A DNA stretch of 64,000 nt from Chloracidobacterium validum (GTDB lineage: Bacteria > Acidobacteriota > Blastocatellia > Chloracidobacteriales > Chloracidobacteriaceae), in contig NZ_CP072648.1 in NCBI RefSeq assembly GCF_018304825.1, forward strand, positions 1,967,501 through 2,031,500. Reading direction: 5' to 3'. A program made the translations under genes and the position numbers. Below the pieces are notes generated by a model, which did not search any database, was not told where the DNA came from, and saw only the letters and a list, made by a program, of their open reading frames with translations. Shown here one piece after another: positions 1 through 9,550 of this stretch (positions are counted from its first letter, which is position 1; the number at the start of each line of letters is the position of its first letter).

Positions 1-1550
1 GCATTGTCAATGATGGTCATAATCTGCGTGTCACGTCCCTGCGGAAGAAACGTCACGTCCGGGTTGGTGAACGGGAGTCCACCCAGAAAGAAAGCTGGAT
101 TTTGTGACCGGTTCACATTGAAAAACGGCGCAGTGAAATTAGCCCCAAACCGAATTTCGTTATTGAGACGCGGCGAAACATTCCACACCCAGGCGGCGGC
201 CCCGAAGTTCGTCGGACCAACATTGTTGACGATGACCGGATTGTTGAAGGTCGTATCAATATCCGTTCGCCCAATCGTTTCACCCGCTTGGCGGTAAATG
301 AACTCGAGATGGTGCCGCTCCGTTGGGTTGTAGTCCACCCGGAACGCCGATGTGTCGCGGTCAAATGGTGTGCTACGAATGATCTGGAGCCCAGTCGTAT
401 TCAAACCATCACCCACGGTCGTGAGGTTTGATTAGTTCGGCACGCGCGCAATGAACGAAGCAATGGTCGGATCAATCGAGATACCGCGGAGAGCAAGCAG
501 GTCAATCGTGCGGCGCACACCGGCATTGTCAATGTAAGTGAAAATGCCCTGGCGCGCGTTCGGTGTCAGGACAGTGGTGGTCAACCCGGCCTGAGACCGC
601 TGCCGAATTCCCTCAAAGGTCGCAAAAAAGAACAAATTCTTGACGCGGGGGCCACCGGGAATGCCCACCGGCCCACCAAGTGTGAAACCGAACTGGTTGC
701 GAATGAAGTTTGGGCGAGCAATGCCGGCGGCATTGTTGAAAAAGGCGTTGGCGTTGAGGACCTTGTTCCGATGAAACCAAAAGACCTCGCCGTGAAACTC
801 ATCCGTTCCGGCCGGAGTCACAAAGCGCACGGCCGATGAGCCGGCCACGTCGGCCGTCGCGTTCGAGGTAATGATGGTGGCTTCACCAACCCCGGCGACG
901 GTTGGGTTATTTGGCGAAAAGTCAATCGCGTTGGCACGAATGAAGTTGTCCTGGATATTGATGCCATCCTGGGTCACGACCGTGGTCGAAGACCGTTGGC
1001 CGTTGATGACGGTGTTCGTGTTGGCCAACCGGCCGTTCACGCCGGCCTGAAGCTGAACGAGCGCCAGCGGACTCCGGGTAATCAGCGGTAGCTCTTGGGT
1101 TTGTCGCGCATTGACGGTGTTACGCACTTCGGCGTTCGTCGTCTGAAGCAAGGCCTCACCACCCGAGATGGTGACGACATCGCTTGCGCCTCCGACCTGA
1201 AGCACGGCGGCAACGCCATATTCCTGCCCAACATTCAGGTTGAGATTTTCAATGATGCTTTTGGTAAAGCCATCGGCTTCGATGGTGATGCTGTAGCTCC
1301 CGACCGGTAGTGGCGAGGTCGTGAAGACGCCGCTCTCGGTCGTCGTTCCGGTAATGGTTTGCTTTGTCCCCTCATTCGTGACAGAGACATTCGCGCCAGC
1401 TACCACCGCACCGCTTGGGTCTTTAACCGTTACAACGAAGCGTCCGTTGGTGGTTTGTCCGAATGTGCCGAGGGACATCACCAAGAGACTAAGGACCAAG
1501 GTAAAGCTAGCCGCCCAAGACGGCGGGCATACCCACTGAAGTCTGATCAT
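1..1550 (-). pseudogene. Oar-like TonB-dependent receptor, interrupted by one in-frame stop; runs off the left end
   Basis: Encodes the N-terminal half of an outer-membrane receptor with a carboxypeptidase-regulatory-like domain. A signal peptide (about residues 1-31, ending near GTFGQ) is followed by an Ig-like regulatory domain (about 35-125) and a plug-like region (about 130-245). The ATG at 1550 has a good ribosome site (AAAGGAACG). The frame ends at a TAA at 434-432 after VPN, 372 codons in. Reading past that TAA, the same frame stays open for more than 140 codons to position 1, and the sequence is clearly receptor-like (for example GDGLNTTG, FRVDYNPTERHHLEF). So this is one gene with a single nonsense codon, not two genes. 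CAA to TAA is the simplest change. It may be a pseudogene, a sequencing error or a read-through site; the 3' end lies outside the window. Confidence 0.85.
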
Positions 1551-1873
1551 GAGACGTTCCTTTCGTGAAACTTGGCTCTGAGCCAGTCAAGCTTGTATCC
1601 GTACTTGGTGTTTGAGGCTTTGAGATAGGCAAATTTGAAGCCAAATCTGATGCGCACGCCAGTCTTTTTTCAAGGATGAGCATAAAACCAGCTATTCAAA
1701 GGCCATGTTGGCTGCACATCCCCGACAGGGAAAGGAGACCGGTTCGGTCAAATCCACGGAGCGGGAAGCATTTTTTCCAGATTTTTGGATAAGTCTTTAG
1801 AAAAGACCGGATATCAGCCTCACTTTGGCGTGGCTTCCCCAGTGGTTTTTAACCAAGCGCTGACGAGCTTCAT
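1551..1873. other. intergenic region between the two receptor genes
   Basis: About 320 bases with no convincing gene. It should carry the promoter of the interrupted receptor (minus strand, near 1560-1700) and, at its left-facing end, the terminator of the second receptor. Short open frames here lack ribosome sites and family features. Confidence 0.5.
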
Positions 1874-1905
1874 AAAAAAGCCCGCCAGCCAAGAGACTGA
1901 CGGGC
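1874..1905 (-). terminator. rho-independent terminator of the second receptor gene
   Basis: On the minus strand a 9-bp stem (GCCCGTCAG pairing with CTGGCGGGC, one G-T wobble) with an 8-base loop is followed directly by TTTTTT. It starts about 30 bases after the receptor stop codon at 1934. Confidence 0.85.
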
Positions 1906-1933
1906 AAACTGGCAACCGGTGTGGAACCGGCAA

Positions 1934-4900
1934 TCAGAAGGTGTACCGCGCCGTGAAGATCATCGAGCGGCCGCCAACATTCGTCTGTCCAAGGTTGAGG
2001 AACAGCGCCGGATTGGTGGCGTTGTTGACCGTGTTGGCGGGGATAACCGTGAAGTTCCGCCGGTTGAAGACGTTGAAGACTTCCCAGCGAATTTCGAGCC
2101 CCTGCCGCTCACCAAACGTGCGGATGCGCTTGACGAAGGCAAAATTCGTGCTGGCAACCCCGCCGGTCCGCAGAATGTTTCGTCCACTGTTACCATTGAT
2201 GCCCGAGTTGACCGGGTTGGCAACATAAAATGGGTTGGTCACACCGGTGAAACCGGTCGCCGTGCCGGGCTGGCCGGCCGGGTTGATGCTGACCCGCTGG
2301 GACAACTCAACGGTGGAAATCTGCCCAGGGAGAATGCCCAATGCATTGAACGCATTGAGGACACTGAAGGGCGTGCCGGACGAGAACGTGCTGACACCGG
2401 ACATGGACCAACCGTTGACCAACCGGTCGAAGAATGGATTCGAGATGTCAATGCGTGGAATCTCGAAGGAGTAGTTGGCGACAAAGCGGTGTGGTTGGTC
2501 GAGTCCAGAGCGTCCACGATCCTGACTGAAGTTAAGCGGATTGGCCGGCAACGTCGAGTTGGTCTGCCCGCCCAGGATGTCGTCGCTATCGTTGATAAAG
2601 GCGCTCCACGTATAGTTCAGTTCATACTGAATGCCATTGCGGAAGCGCTTCCCAAGCGTCAACTGCAACGAGTGATACCAGGAACTGGCCAAACCATCGC
2701 CGATGAGGATGGAGCCGCGGGACGGGTCACGCCGAAACGCGGTGATTTGCCCGGCGGCATTCCGAATGGGCTGCAACTGGGGCAGAATGTTGGCGTAAAA
2801 TGCCGGGTTGGCGTTGACGGCGGTCGCATTGAAGCCCAGATTGCTTTCAACCTCACGCACCAGCTTCAACCCACGTGAGCCGATGTAAAACATGCGGAAC
2901 ACATAATCACTCCACAATTGCCGCTCAAAGCCAAAGTTGAACGACTGTTGATACGGCAGTGACACGCGCTTGTTGGGCGAATACAACCGCACCGGCAGCA
3001 GGTTTGGGTCGCCGGTAAACTGCGATGGCGTTGGCGGTGCCGGACGGTTGCTGGCAATGTACAACCGCTGATCGCTGATGGGTCCAATGGCCACGTTGAC
3101 CCCGCGTGGGAAGTTACGCGAGTTGTTGAGCAAGATGTTGAGAAAGATTTGGTCGTAGGAGATACCATACCCACCACGAATCACCGTCTTGTCCCGGCCG
3201 AGCATGGTGGCAATGAACCCATCGCCTTCAACCCGTGGATTCCAGGCAAAGCCGATCCGTGGAGCAAAGTTGTTGATGTCTGGCTCGGCATTGGAGAAAA
3301 ATCCAAACGGGGCAGACACATACTCATAACGCAGTCCAAGGTTCAGCGTGAGCGAGGGACGGATGCGGTAATCATCCTGGAAGAAAACACCCACCTCGTT
3401 GACCCGCGCGGGAACCAGCCCCGTGCCAGCATATTGTGAGAAGCTGGCATTTCGGTCGAAGAGCAGGTCCGACAGCGAGCCGTAGGAAACTGAGCCACGG
3501 AAGTTGGGCGCAAAGAAGGAGTCGAGGTTGATGCGATTGTAGCTTCCACCGAACTTCAGCGTGTGTTTGTTAAAGGTCCAGGTCAGCGCGTCGGTGAACT
3601 CGATGACCCGGCTGTTGCGGAACTGCGGGAAGTTGGCATTTCCCACTGAATTGAAGCCACCGATACTAATTTGTGGTGGCACATTTTCCGGGAAGTTGAG
3701 CGCCCGATCCACAAAACTGAAACGGAACTCATTGACGATACGCGGACCGAAAGTCCGAATGTAGTTGACCGCGCCGTTGTAGTTGTCAACGTTCGTTCCG
3801 ATTTCGTTGCCGGCAATGGCCGTCGGCGACCCAGGGTCACGGCTGCGGTCCTGGAGGTACCGGAGTGAAAATCGGTCATTACTGGTCAGGTTGATGTCGC
3901 CCCTGACGAGGAGCCGCCAGAAGTTTGTGCCATACGGAAGACTTCCGGCCAGCGCCCGGTTGAATTGCTGCACAGGCAACGTTGCCACGATGGCGTTGTC
4001 TGACGGCCGCCGAACGGTGATCGTGCCGCGCGGCGTCGGGTCGTTTGCCGTTGGGAACGTATTGGTCAGAAAGGTCAATGCGCCTGGCGCGAGGGCGTTT
4101 GGCCCAGATGGATTGGCAGCCGCGTAGGCTTGCAAAGCTGCGATTCCAGACGGAGCAATGGCAACGGTGATCGGGGCGGCCGTTGTCCGAAATGTGTTCC
4201 GGTCAAAGCTGGTGAAGAAGAAGATTTTATCCTTCTTGATCGGCCCACCAAAGGTAATCCCCCAGGTATTTTCGACCGTCACGGCACGGGCGCGGCGCAG
4301 CGCTTCTTTCTCGCTAAAGCCTTGCGCGCGAGCGGCATTGAAGGTGCGTTGCTGGGCCGTGGTCAGTGAGTCACGACCGTTCCCCAGCCAAGTGTAGTGC
4401 GCAATCCCGCTAAACTCATTCGTTCCAGAGCGGGTGAGCTGCTGCACGATGGCGCCACCGTTGCGACCGAACTCAGCCGAAAAGTTATTGGTGATGATTT
4501 GGAACTCGGCCAGGGCCTCGGGCGGCAGGTTCTGCACCGGAATCGAGAGCGACGGGTCATTGTTCTGGGTGCCGTCAATGAGGAAGTTGTTGGAACGGGT
4601 CCGTGCGCCGTTGACAGCAAAGCCTGAACCTGGACGGGCGTTCTGGTTGTTGACCACACCCGGCTGGAGCAAAGCCAGTCCGTTGAGCGTGTTGCGTCCC
4701 GGCAGTTGCAAAATCCGGCGACCATCCACTTGCTTACTGACTTGGCTGCGGCTCGTCTCAATCAAGGTGGCTTCACCCGTCACGGTCACGACTTCCTGGC
4801 TGCTGCCGGGCTTGAGCTCGGCGTCCACAATGGCGTCGCGCGCGACCGTGACGTTCACGGGCTCCCGCACGAGCGTCTCGAATGAATCCGCCGAAATGCG

Positions 4901-5173
4901 AATGGCATAACGTCCGCCAGGCAGCGAGCGAAGAGTATAGGTTCCATCACTGCTACTGACAATTTCGCGAGTCTCTCCGGTGTCGAGATTCCTCGCTTCA
5001 ATCCGTGCGCCAACGATGGCAGCGCCTGTCTGATCGGTCACCCGACCGGAGACATTCCCGTAGATGGTTTGCGCCACGGCGGCAACATTGGCTAACCCGA
5101 CGATGAGGCAAAACACGCCGGTTTGAAGCCAATGCAGCCTGCGTAGGCTAGGGTAAGTCTTTACTGAGAACAT
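1934..5173 (-). CDS. Oar-like TonB-dependent outer-membrane receptor with carboxypeptidase-regulatory domain
   Basis: A 1079-residue outer-membrane protein, probably a receptor or porin for a large ligand such as a glycan or peptide; the substrate cannot be told from sequence. It has a signal peptide (about 1-35, cleavage near VAAVAQ), a carboxypeptidase-regulatory-like beta-sandwich (about 38-120, with GRVTDQTGAAIVGA), a plug domain (about 130-260, with FLIDGTQNND and FSAEFGRNGG), then a long beta-barrel ending in an aromatic C-terminus (ARYTF) typical of Bam substrates. ATG at 5173 has the ribosome site GAGAGGAAATCCT. Its strong terminator follows at 1905-1874. The neighbouring receptor on the same strand is a relative, not a close copy. 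Family is certain; ligand unknown. Confidence 0.93.
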   Translation of the reverse strand: MFSVKTYPSLRRLHWLQTGVFCLIVGLANVAAVAQTIYGNVSGRVTDQTGAAIVGARIEARNLDTGETREIVSSSDGTYTLRSLPGGRYAIRISADSFETLVREPVNVTVARDAIVDAELKPGSSQEVVTVTGEATLIETSRSQVSKQVDGRRILQLPGRNTLNGLALLQPGVVNNQNARPGSGFAVNGARTRSNNFLIDGTQNNDPSLSIPVQNLPPEALAEFQIITNNFSAEFGRNGGAIVQQLTRSGTNEFSGIAHYTWLGNGRDSLTTAQQRTFNAARAQGFSEKEALRRARAVTVENTWGITFGGPIKKDKIFFFTSFDRNTFRTTAAPITVAIAPSGIAALQAYAAANPSGPNALAPGALTFLTNTFPTANDPTPRGTITVRRPSDNAIVATLPVQQFNRALAGSLPYGTNFWRLLVRGDINLTSNDRFSLRYLQDRSRDPGSPTAIAGNEIGTNVDNYNGAVNYIRTFGPRIVNEFRFSFVDRALNFPENVPPQISIGGFNSVGNANFPQFRNSRVIEFTDALTWTFNKHTLKFGGSYNRINLDSFFAPNFRGSVSYGSLSDLLFDRNASFSQYAGTGLVPARVNEVGVFFQDDYRIRPSLTLNLGLRYEYVSAPFGFFSNAEPDINNFAPRIGFAWNPRVEGDGFIATMLGRDKTVIRGGYGISYDQIFLNILLNNSRNFPRGVNVAIGPISDQRLYIASNRPAPPTPSQFTGDPNLLPVRLYSPNKRVSLPYQQSFNFGFERQLWSDYVFRMFYIGSRGLKLVREVESNLGFNATAVNANPAFYANILPQLQPIRNAAGQITAFRRDPSRGSILIGDGLASSWYHSLQLTLGKRFRNGIQYELNYTWSAFINDSDDILGGQTNSTLPANPLNFSQDRGRSGLDQPHRFVANYSFEIPRIDISNPFFDRLVNGWSMSGVSTFSSGTPFSVLNAFNALGILPGQISTVELSQRVSINPAGQPGTATGFTGVTNPFYVANPVNSGINGNSGRNILRTGGVASTNFAFVKRIRTFGERQGLEIRWEVFNVFNRRNFTVIPANTVNNATNPALFLNLGQTNVGGRSMIFTARYTF

Positions 5174-5923
5174 AGGATTTCCTCTCTAAAGCCTAGCTAA
5201 GGGATTCCAAGGGTTATCAACGAGTCACTAGGTAACCCCACCGGAGTCTTTCAGGCAACTTTCGCGCCACAGCTTGCTTACTTAAACAGTTTTCGCTGCC
5301 TGGCTGCCTTCCTCAACGCAACCGGATACACCCAACGCTATTTTTCATTGGCTTCTCCAGGGGCTGGTACAAACACACGGACTGGTCGGCCGGTGCGCTC
5401 GCCCGCGTAGGGCATTTTATTTTTCGGATTAATTGTTTTTTTTGGATTACTGACCTGGCGCAAGCCTTGATGGTCAACCAAATCCAGGACGAATCTTCAA
5501 CGCTTGGCCCAGCTTGGTACGCAGTTTTGGTATTCAGTTTTTGATACTCAGGGCTTGGGTTTCAGATGTTGGCAAACAGCGGTTTCAGACGCTGGCAGAC
5601 AGCCCGCCGCAACGAGACCACGTTTTTCGGCCATACAGGCTGTTCCCACAGGACCGAATTCCACCGGACCGACCAACCTCGGTAAGCGTGGATGAGCGGC
5701 GGCGACTGGTCCGACACAGTCTTGATTCGCCAGGCCAGACGCTGTCAGGCTACAGTCGCTTGGCCGGCAGCACTCCTGTAAACCACCAAGCTCTGGAACT
5801 TTAGGCTGGGGGATAGCGTTTGAGCCACAGCTGGACGGTGGCCATGTGCCGCCTCAGAAGTGCTTTGTTCAACGAACAGGTAGATCCATTTCCCCCAAAT
5901 CACCATTGGAAGGAGTTTGCGAC
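5174..5923. promoter_or_regulatory. 750-base divergent upstream region with a 23-bp tandem repeat
   Basis: Non-coding spacer between the leftward receptor and the rightward lipoprotein gene; both promoters must lie here. It has AT-rich stretches around 5400-5450 unlike the coding DNA nearby. Two adjacent 23-base units, 5558-5580 and 5581-5603, differ at only three positions. Short open frames at 5504-5804 lack ribosome sites and look random. No clear sigma-70 pair could be assigned. Confidence 0.45.
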
Positions 5924-6922
5924 ATGGTTTCACCGACTGGCTTCTGGATGCGCGGCACGGCCCTTGGTATCGCCGCCCTCCTCACCAGTGGATGCTTTGC
6001 TTGCTCAGCATCCCGCCCAGCACCTCAACCGGTTAGCGCCCCACCAGCCAAGCCGTCAACGGTCACGGCAACCAGTAATGTTCCAGGTCAGGGGCTTGAC
6101 CTTCAGGCGCTCATCGGACTGACCAAGCAGGCTAAGGATGCCGAAACCCTCGAACGCTTGCTCAACCAGCCCGGCTCCATCAATAACCTCGACCTCGACG
6201 AAGATGGCAACGTGGACTACGTCCGGGTTCAGGAATATGGTGGCGGAACTACCAAAAACTTCTCCTTCGTCGCGCTGCTCAATGACGGCCAAGAGCAGGA
6301 AGTCGCCAACCTCGTCATCGAACAGACGCCAGGACAGTCGGAAGCAACCGTCCAAGTGCAGGGGCATCCGGCCGTGTATGGCCCAAACGTCTATTACTCA
6401 GCGGCACTCCCCATCGCGACGGCGCTCTTCTTGGCCTGGGCGCTGACGCCGCGACCGGCTTTTTATGTTTCTCCGTATGGGTTTGGGGCATTCCCGGCCT
6501 ACTACCGTCCCTATGCGCCAGTGCCGGTGGCGACCTATCGCACGACCGTCACGAACTACACCCGGAATGTGCCCGTTCAGCGGTCGTCCGCGCCGCCAGT
6601 TCGGTCGTTGCCGCCGTCACCCAACGCCGGCAAGGTAGCGCCTAGTTTCCGTCAGCCACTCACCCAACCAGGCCAGACCCAACGCCAGTTCCAGCAGCGC
6701 GACGACAATCGCCCGGTTGCCGCCGGGGGCTTTGGGCAAGGGCCGGCCGCACAGCGGTCAAATCCAGCATCGGCGCCGCCAGCCCGCCCAGCAGCGCCAC
6801 CACCGAGCGCCAGCCGTCCAACGGCACCGCCTCCGGTATCACGCCCTGCCCCACCGGCGGCTGCCCGCCCGACAGCGCCGCCACCCAGTCGCAACTTCAA
6901 CACGCGCGGTCGGCGCAACTGA
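5924..6922 (+). CDS. putative lipoprotein with proline-rich C-terminal tail
   Basis: 332 residues. The ATG at 5924 is chosen because GGAAGGAG lies just upstream; an earlier in-frame start at 5846 has no such site. A hydrophobic segment ends in LLTSGC, a plausible lipobox, so a membrane-anchored lipoprotein is likely. The middle carries DLDEDGNVDYVRV, an EF-hand-like acidic loop, and a short hydrophobic stretch (ALPIATALFLAWAL). The last 100 or so residues are rich in Pro, Ala and Arg and should be disordered, as in wall- or envelope-spanning proteins. No enzyme motif is visible. Function unknown. Confidence 0.8.
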   Translation: MVSPTGFWMRGTALGIAALLTSGCFACSASRPAPQPVSAPPAKPSTVTATSNVPGQGLDLQALIGLTKQAKDAETLERLLNQPGSINNLDLDEDGNVDYVRVQEYGGGTTKNFSFVALLNDGQEQEVANLVIEQTPGQSEATVQVQGHPAVYGPNVYYSAALPIATALFLAWALTPRPAFYVSPYGFGAFPAYYRPYAPVPVATYRTTVTNYTRNVPVQRSSAPPVRSLPPSPNAGKVAPSFRQPLTQPGQTQRQFQQRDDNRPVAAGGFGQGPAAQRSNPASAPPARPAAPPPSASRPTAPPPVSRPAPPAAARPTAPPPSRNFNTRGRRN

Positions 6923-7071
6923 TCCATCCGTCGCCAATCCTGGCGAGCCGAATCCACCCAGCAGCCACTCGTGGCGGACGTATGCCGTAGCTGGTCGCGT
7001 CCGCCGCGCATGCCCACACGCACGGCAGGCCGCCCACCAGCGACATGACCACCCCAAGTTGAGGAAGATCC

Positions 7072-7959
7072 ATGACCACACCCAAGCAGACCTATGCCCT
7101 AACCGACGCTCAACGGATTGGTTTCGCAAGCATCTTCGTGCTTGACAAAATGGCCCGCAAAGGCCGCCAGTTTGCCGTCGTGCCAACCGACCCGGATGAA
7201 ATGGCGCTCAAGGATGTCATTCAGACGCTCTTCAACGAACATCTGATTGAAATTCAGGGTGCGCACTACGCACTGACGGAAGCCGGCAAGGAGCGGGTGC
7301 GTCGGTTCCGTCAACGTTACGAAGAGTATTTGACGGTTTATGACATCTACTGCGCGGTGGACTTGGCAACCGGCGAATTTGCTTTTGAGCGTTACTACGA
7401 CTTCGACGACGATGGCTGGCGGCTTTACCTCCAGCAAGACCGCTGGGAAGACCTGCGCGTTGCCGTGGCGATCTACAAAAAGCTCGACCCAGTTGAAATC
7501 GTCTTCATGTCCTTCGTGATGGAAGGTCGGTTTGACGATTACGCCGATGGTAAGTGGGAACTGGGTGTGTTGTCGGGCGAGCTGTGGCAGGAGATTCTGG
7601 ATATCGTCAACACCAACCTCCACCCCTGCCAGCTTGGCTACACGACAACTGACCCTAACAATCCCGGTCAAACCCTCGAAGTCACCCCAGACGATGTCCT
7701 GACGGACATGGTCACGCGCGGCAGCCAAATCATGCTCGAACTGGTGCGCCGTGGGCAGGAAATCGAGGCTGAACAGCGCGCACTCGAAGCTGCCACACCC
7801 ACCACGCCTACCACTGCGACCACCACCACGACCGAAACGGTGTACGACTACGATTTTGTCATCACCAACCCGTACGTGTACTATACGCCCTATCTCAGTC
7901 CGTACTACGTCAGCCCGGTGTGGACCGTCCCGCTCTACCCGACTGTCGTCGTCTTCTGA
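7072..7959 (+). CDS. hypothetical protein with winged-helix-like N-terminus
   Basis: 295 residues, ATG preceded by GAGGAAG. Residues 1-85 look like a small helical, possibly winged-helix, domain (LFNEHLIEIQGAHYALTEAG is typical of such folds). The centre (85-235) is acidic and soluble, with no catalytic motif I recognise. A Thr-rich linker follows (PTTPTTATTTTTET), then a Tyr/Pro-rich tail (YVYYTPYLSPYYVSPVW). There is no signal peptide or membrane helix. It is 150 bases downstream of the lipoprotein and 30 bases before bioB, so cotranscription is possible. Function unknown. Confidence 0.75.
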   Translation: MTTPKQTYALTDAQRIGFASIFVLDKMARKGRQFAVVPTDPDEMALKDVIQTLFNEHLIEIQGAHYALTEAGKERVRRFRQRYEEYLTVYDIYCAVDLATGEFAFERYYDFDDDGWRLYLQQDRWEDLRVAVAIYKKLDPVEIVFMSFVMEGRFDDYADGKWELGVLSGELWQEILDIVNTNLHPCQLGYTTTDPNNPGQTLEVTPDDVLTDMVTRGSQIMLELVRRGQEIEAEQRALEAATPTTPTTATTTTTETVYDYDFVITNPYVYYTPYLSPYYVSPVWTVPLYPTVVVF

Positions 7960-7989
7960 GTCGATCTTGAGGTCAAGGCTGTTTGTTCA

Positions 7990-9036
7990 ATGTCCAACAT
8001 CTCGATCCGATTTGACTGGACGCGCGATGAACTGCGCGCCATTCACGATCTGCCACTCCTGGAGCTGGTGCACCGGGCAGCCACTGTTCACCGCGCCGGT
8101 CATGACCCGCGGGAAGTTCAGGTTTGCCGTCTCATTTCCATCAAAACCGGTGGCTGCCCGGAAGACTGCGGCTACTGTTCACAGTCGGCGCACTACGAAA
8201 CCGGTATCGCTTCCCAACCGCTCTTGGACAGAGCCACCGTCGTAGCGATTGCCGAACGAGCCAAAGCCAACGGGGTCAGTCGGATTTGCATGGGGGCGGC
8301 CTGGCGCAACGTCCGCGACGACGACCAGTTTGAGGCGGTGCTCGACATGGTGCGCGGCGTCAACGCGCTCGGCGTTGAGGTGTGCTGTACGCTGGGCATG
8401 CTGACCGAAGCGCAGGCCCGGCGGCTGGAAGCGGCCGGACTTCATGCCTACAACCACAACCTCGATACGTCCCGCGAGCACTATGGTCAGATCACGACGA
8501 CACGCGCGTATGACGACCGGCTAGAGACACTCGCCAACGTACGCAAAACCAACGTCACGCTCTGCACTGGTGGCATCCTCGGCCTCGGCGAAAGCGTTGC
8601 CGACCGCATTGGGCTGCTGCACACCCTGGCGACCATGCAGCCCCACCCGGAATCCGTCCCCGTGAACATCCTCACCCGTGTGCCGGGGACACCGCTGGAA
8701 AGCCAAGCGGATGTTTCCGTTTGGGAAACGGTGCGCGTCATTGCGACGGCGCGGATTGCCATGCCGCGTTCGATCATCCGCCTTTCGGCCGGTCGAACGC
8801 AGCTTTCCGAAGAAGCGCAAGCGATGTGCTTCCTGGCCGGCGCTAACTCAATTTTTTCAAGTGACGCCAAGATCATGCTCACCGAAGCTTCCCCGACCAA
8901 TGACTATGCCGAAGATACGCGGCTGCTGGCCACGCTAGGACTTTACCCGCGTGTGCCTTTCAAAGCGCCTGCTTCCAAAGAACCGGTGGATGGAGAACCC
9001 TTCGGCTGCGCTGCCGCGGCCGCGACACTCGGTTGA
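7990..9036 (+). CDS. bioB: biotin synthase
   Basis: Radical-SAM enzyme that inserts sulfur into dethiobiotin to make biotin, the last step of the pathway, in the cytosol. The 348-residue length is normal. The radical-SAM motif appears as [11 protein letters not shown] (about residues 55-65), whose three cysteines ligate the [4Fe-4S] cluster. The conserved YNHNLDTS and the late [16 protein letters not shown] segment with the arginine ligand of the [2Fe-2S] cluster are also present. No other bio genes lie in the window, so the pathway is scattered. The ribosome site is weak. Confidence 0.97.
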   Translation: MSNISIRFDWTRDELRAIHDLPLLELVHRAATVHRAGHDPREVQVCRLISIKTGGCPEDCGYCSQSAHYETGIASQPLLDRATVVAIAERAKANGVSRICMGAAWRNVRDDDQFEAVLDMVRGVNALGVEVCCTLGMLTEAQARRLEAAGLHAYNHNLDTSREHYGQITTTRAYDDRLETLANVRKTNVTLCTGGILGLGESVADRIGLLHTLATMQPHPESVPVNILTRVPGTPLESQADVSVWETVRVIATARIAMPRSIIRLSAGRTQLSEEAQAMCFLAGANSIFSSDAKIMLTEASPTNDYAEDTRLLATLGLYPRVPFKAPASKEPVDGEPFGCAAAAATLG

Positions 9037-9124
9037 GGGCATTGACTTGAGAACGTCGTTTCACGGCCATGCCATCGTTTTTGGCAGCAAAACTTACTCA
9101 ACAAACCCATCATAAGGTAACACC

Positions 9125-9550
9125 ATGCGACGACAAGTGTTGGTTGGATTGGGAGTGTCCCTCGCGGCAGCGGTGGCGTTCCCTGCGTTTGGCCAAACTG
9201 CGCGCCCAACGCGCATTCGTTTCACGCCTGGGGCGTCATCCACGACGGTGAGCGGCACGCTGCTGCCGAATCGGGCTGGGCGAAAATACGTCCTACGCGC
9301 CTCGGCCGGGCAAACGCTTTCATTCGCCCTGAGCAAAACCACCCCACAAGTTGGCGCAGTGGTTTACGATGTTGACCCAGACGAGACTGGCGGCGCAGCT
9401 CCGCTGGAAGAAAGCGTGTACCAGCCTGTCCGCACGGCGTCGGTCACACTGCCCAAGACAGGTGATTATATTCTCATCGTCTCGCAGATCTCCCCGCCCG
9501 ACCGTCTCAGGAGCAGCATCAAGTACTCACTGACGGTCGAAATTCGCTGA
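9125..9550 (+). CDS. small exported protein, pre-peptidase C-terminal-like fold
   Basis: 141 residues with a signal peptide (about 1-23, cleavage near AFPAFGQ). The mature part looks like an all-beta domain: SGTLLPNRAGRKYVLRASAG followed by a hydrophobic strand and LPKTGDYILIVSQ resembles the bacterial pre-peptidase C-terminal-type fold, often appended to secreted proteins but here alone. AAGGTAACACC precedes the ATG. Its TGA overlaps the next ATG by one base (TGATG), so translation is coupled to aspartate kinase, an unexpected partner. Role unknown. Confidence 0.8.
   Translation: MRRQVLVGLGVSLAAAVAFPAFGQTARPTRIRFTPGASSTTVSGTLLPNRAGRKYVLRASAGQTLSFALSKTTPQVGAVVYDVDPDETGGAAPLEESVYQPVRTASVTLPKTGDYILIVSQISPPDRLRSSIKYSLTVEIR

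Noticed and set aside
1919-2878. 319-codon open frame on the plus strand
   Set aside because: It is antisense to the receptor gene and has no ribosome site or recognisable family; it is a shadow of high-GC coding DNA.
5504-5804. Small genes in the long spacer before the lipoprotein
   Set aside because: No ribosome sites, random composition, and no family similarity that I can see.
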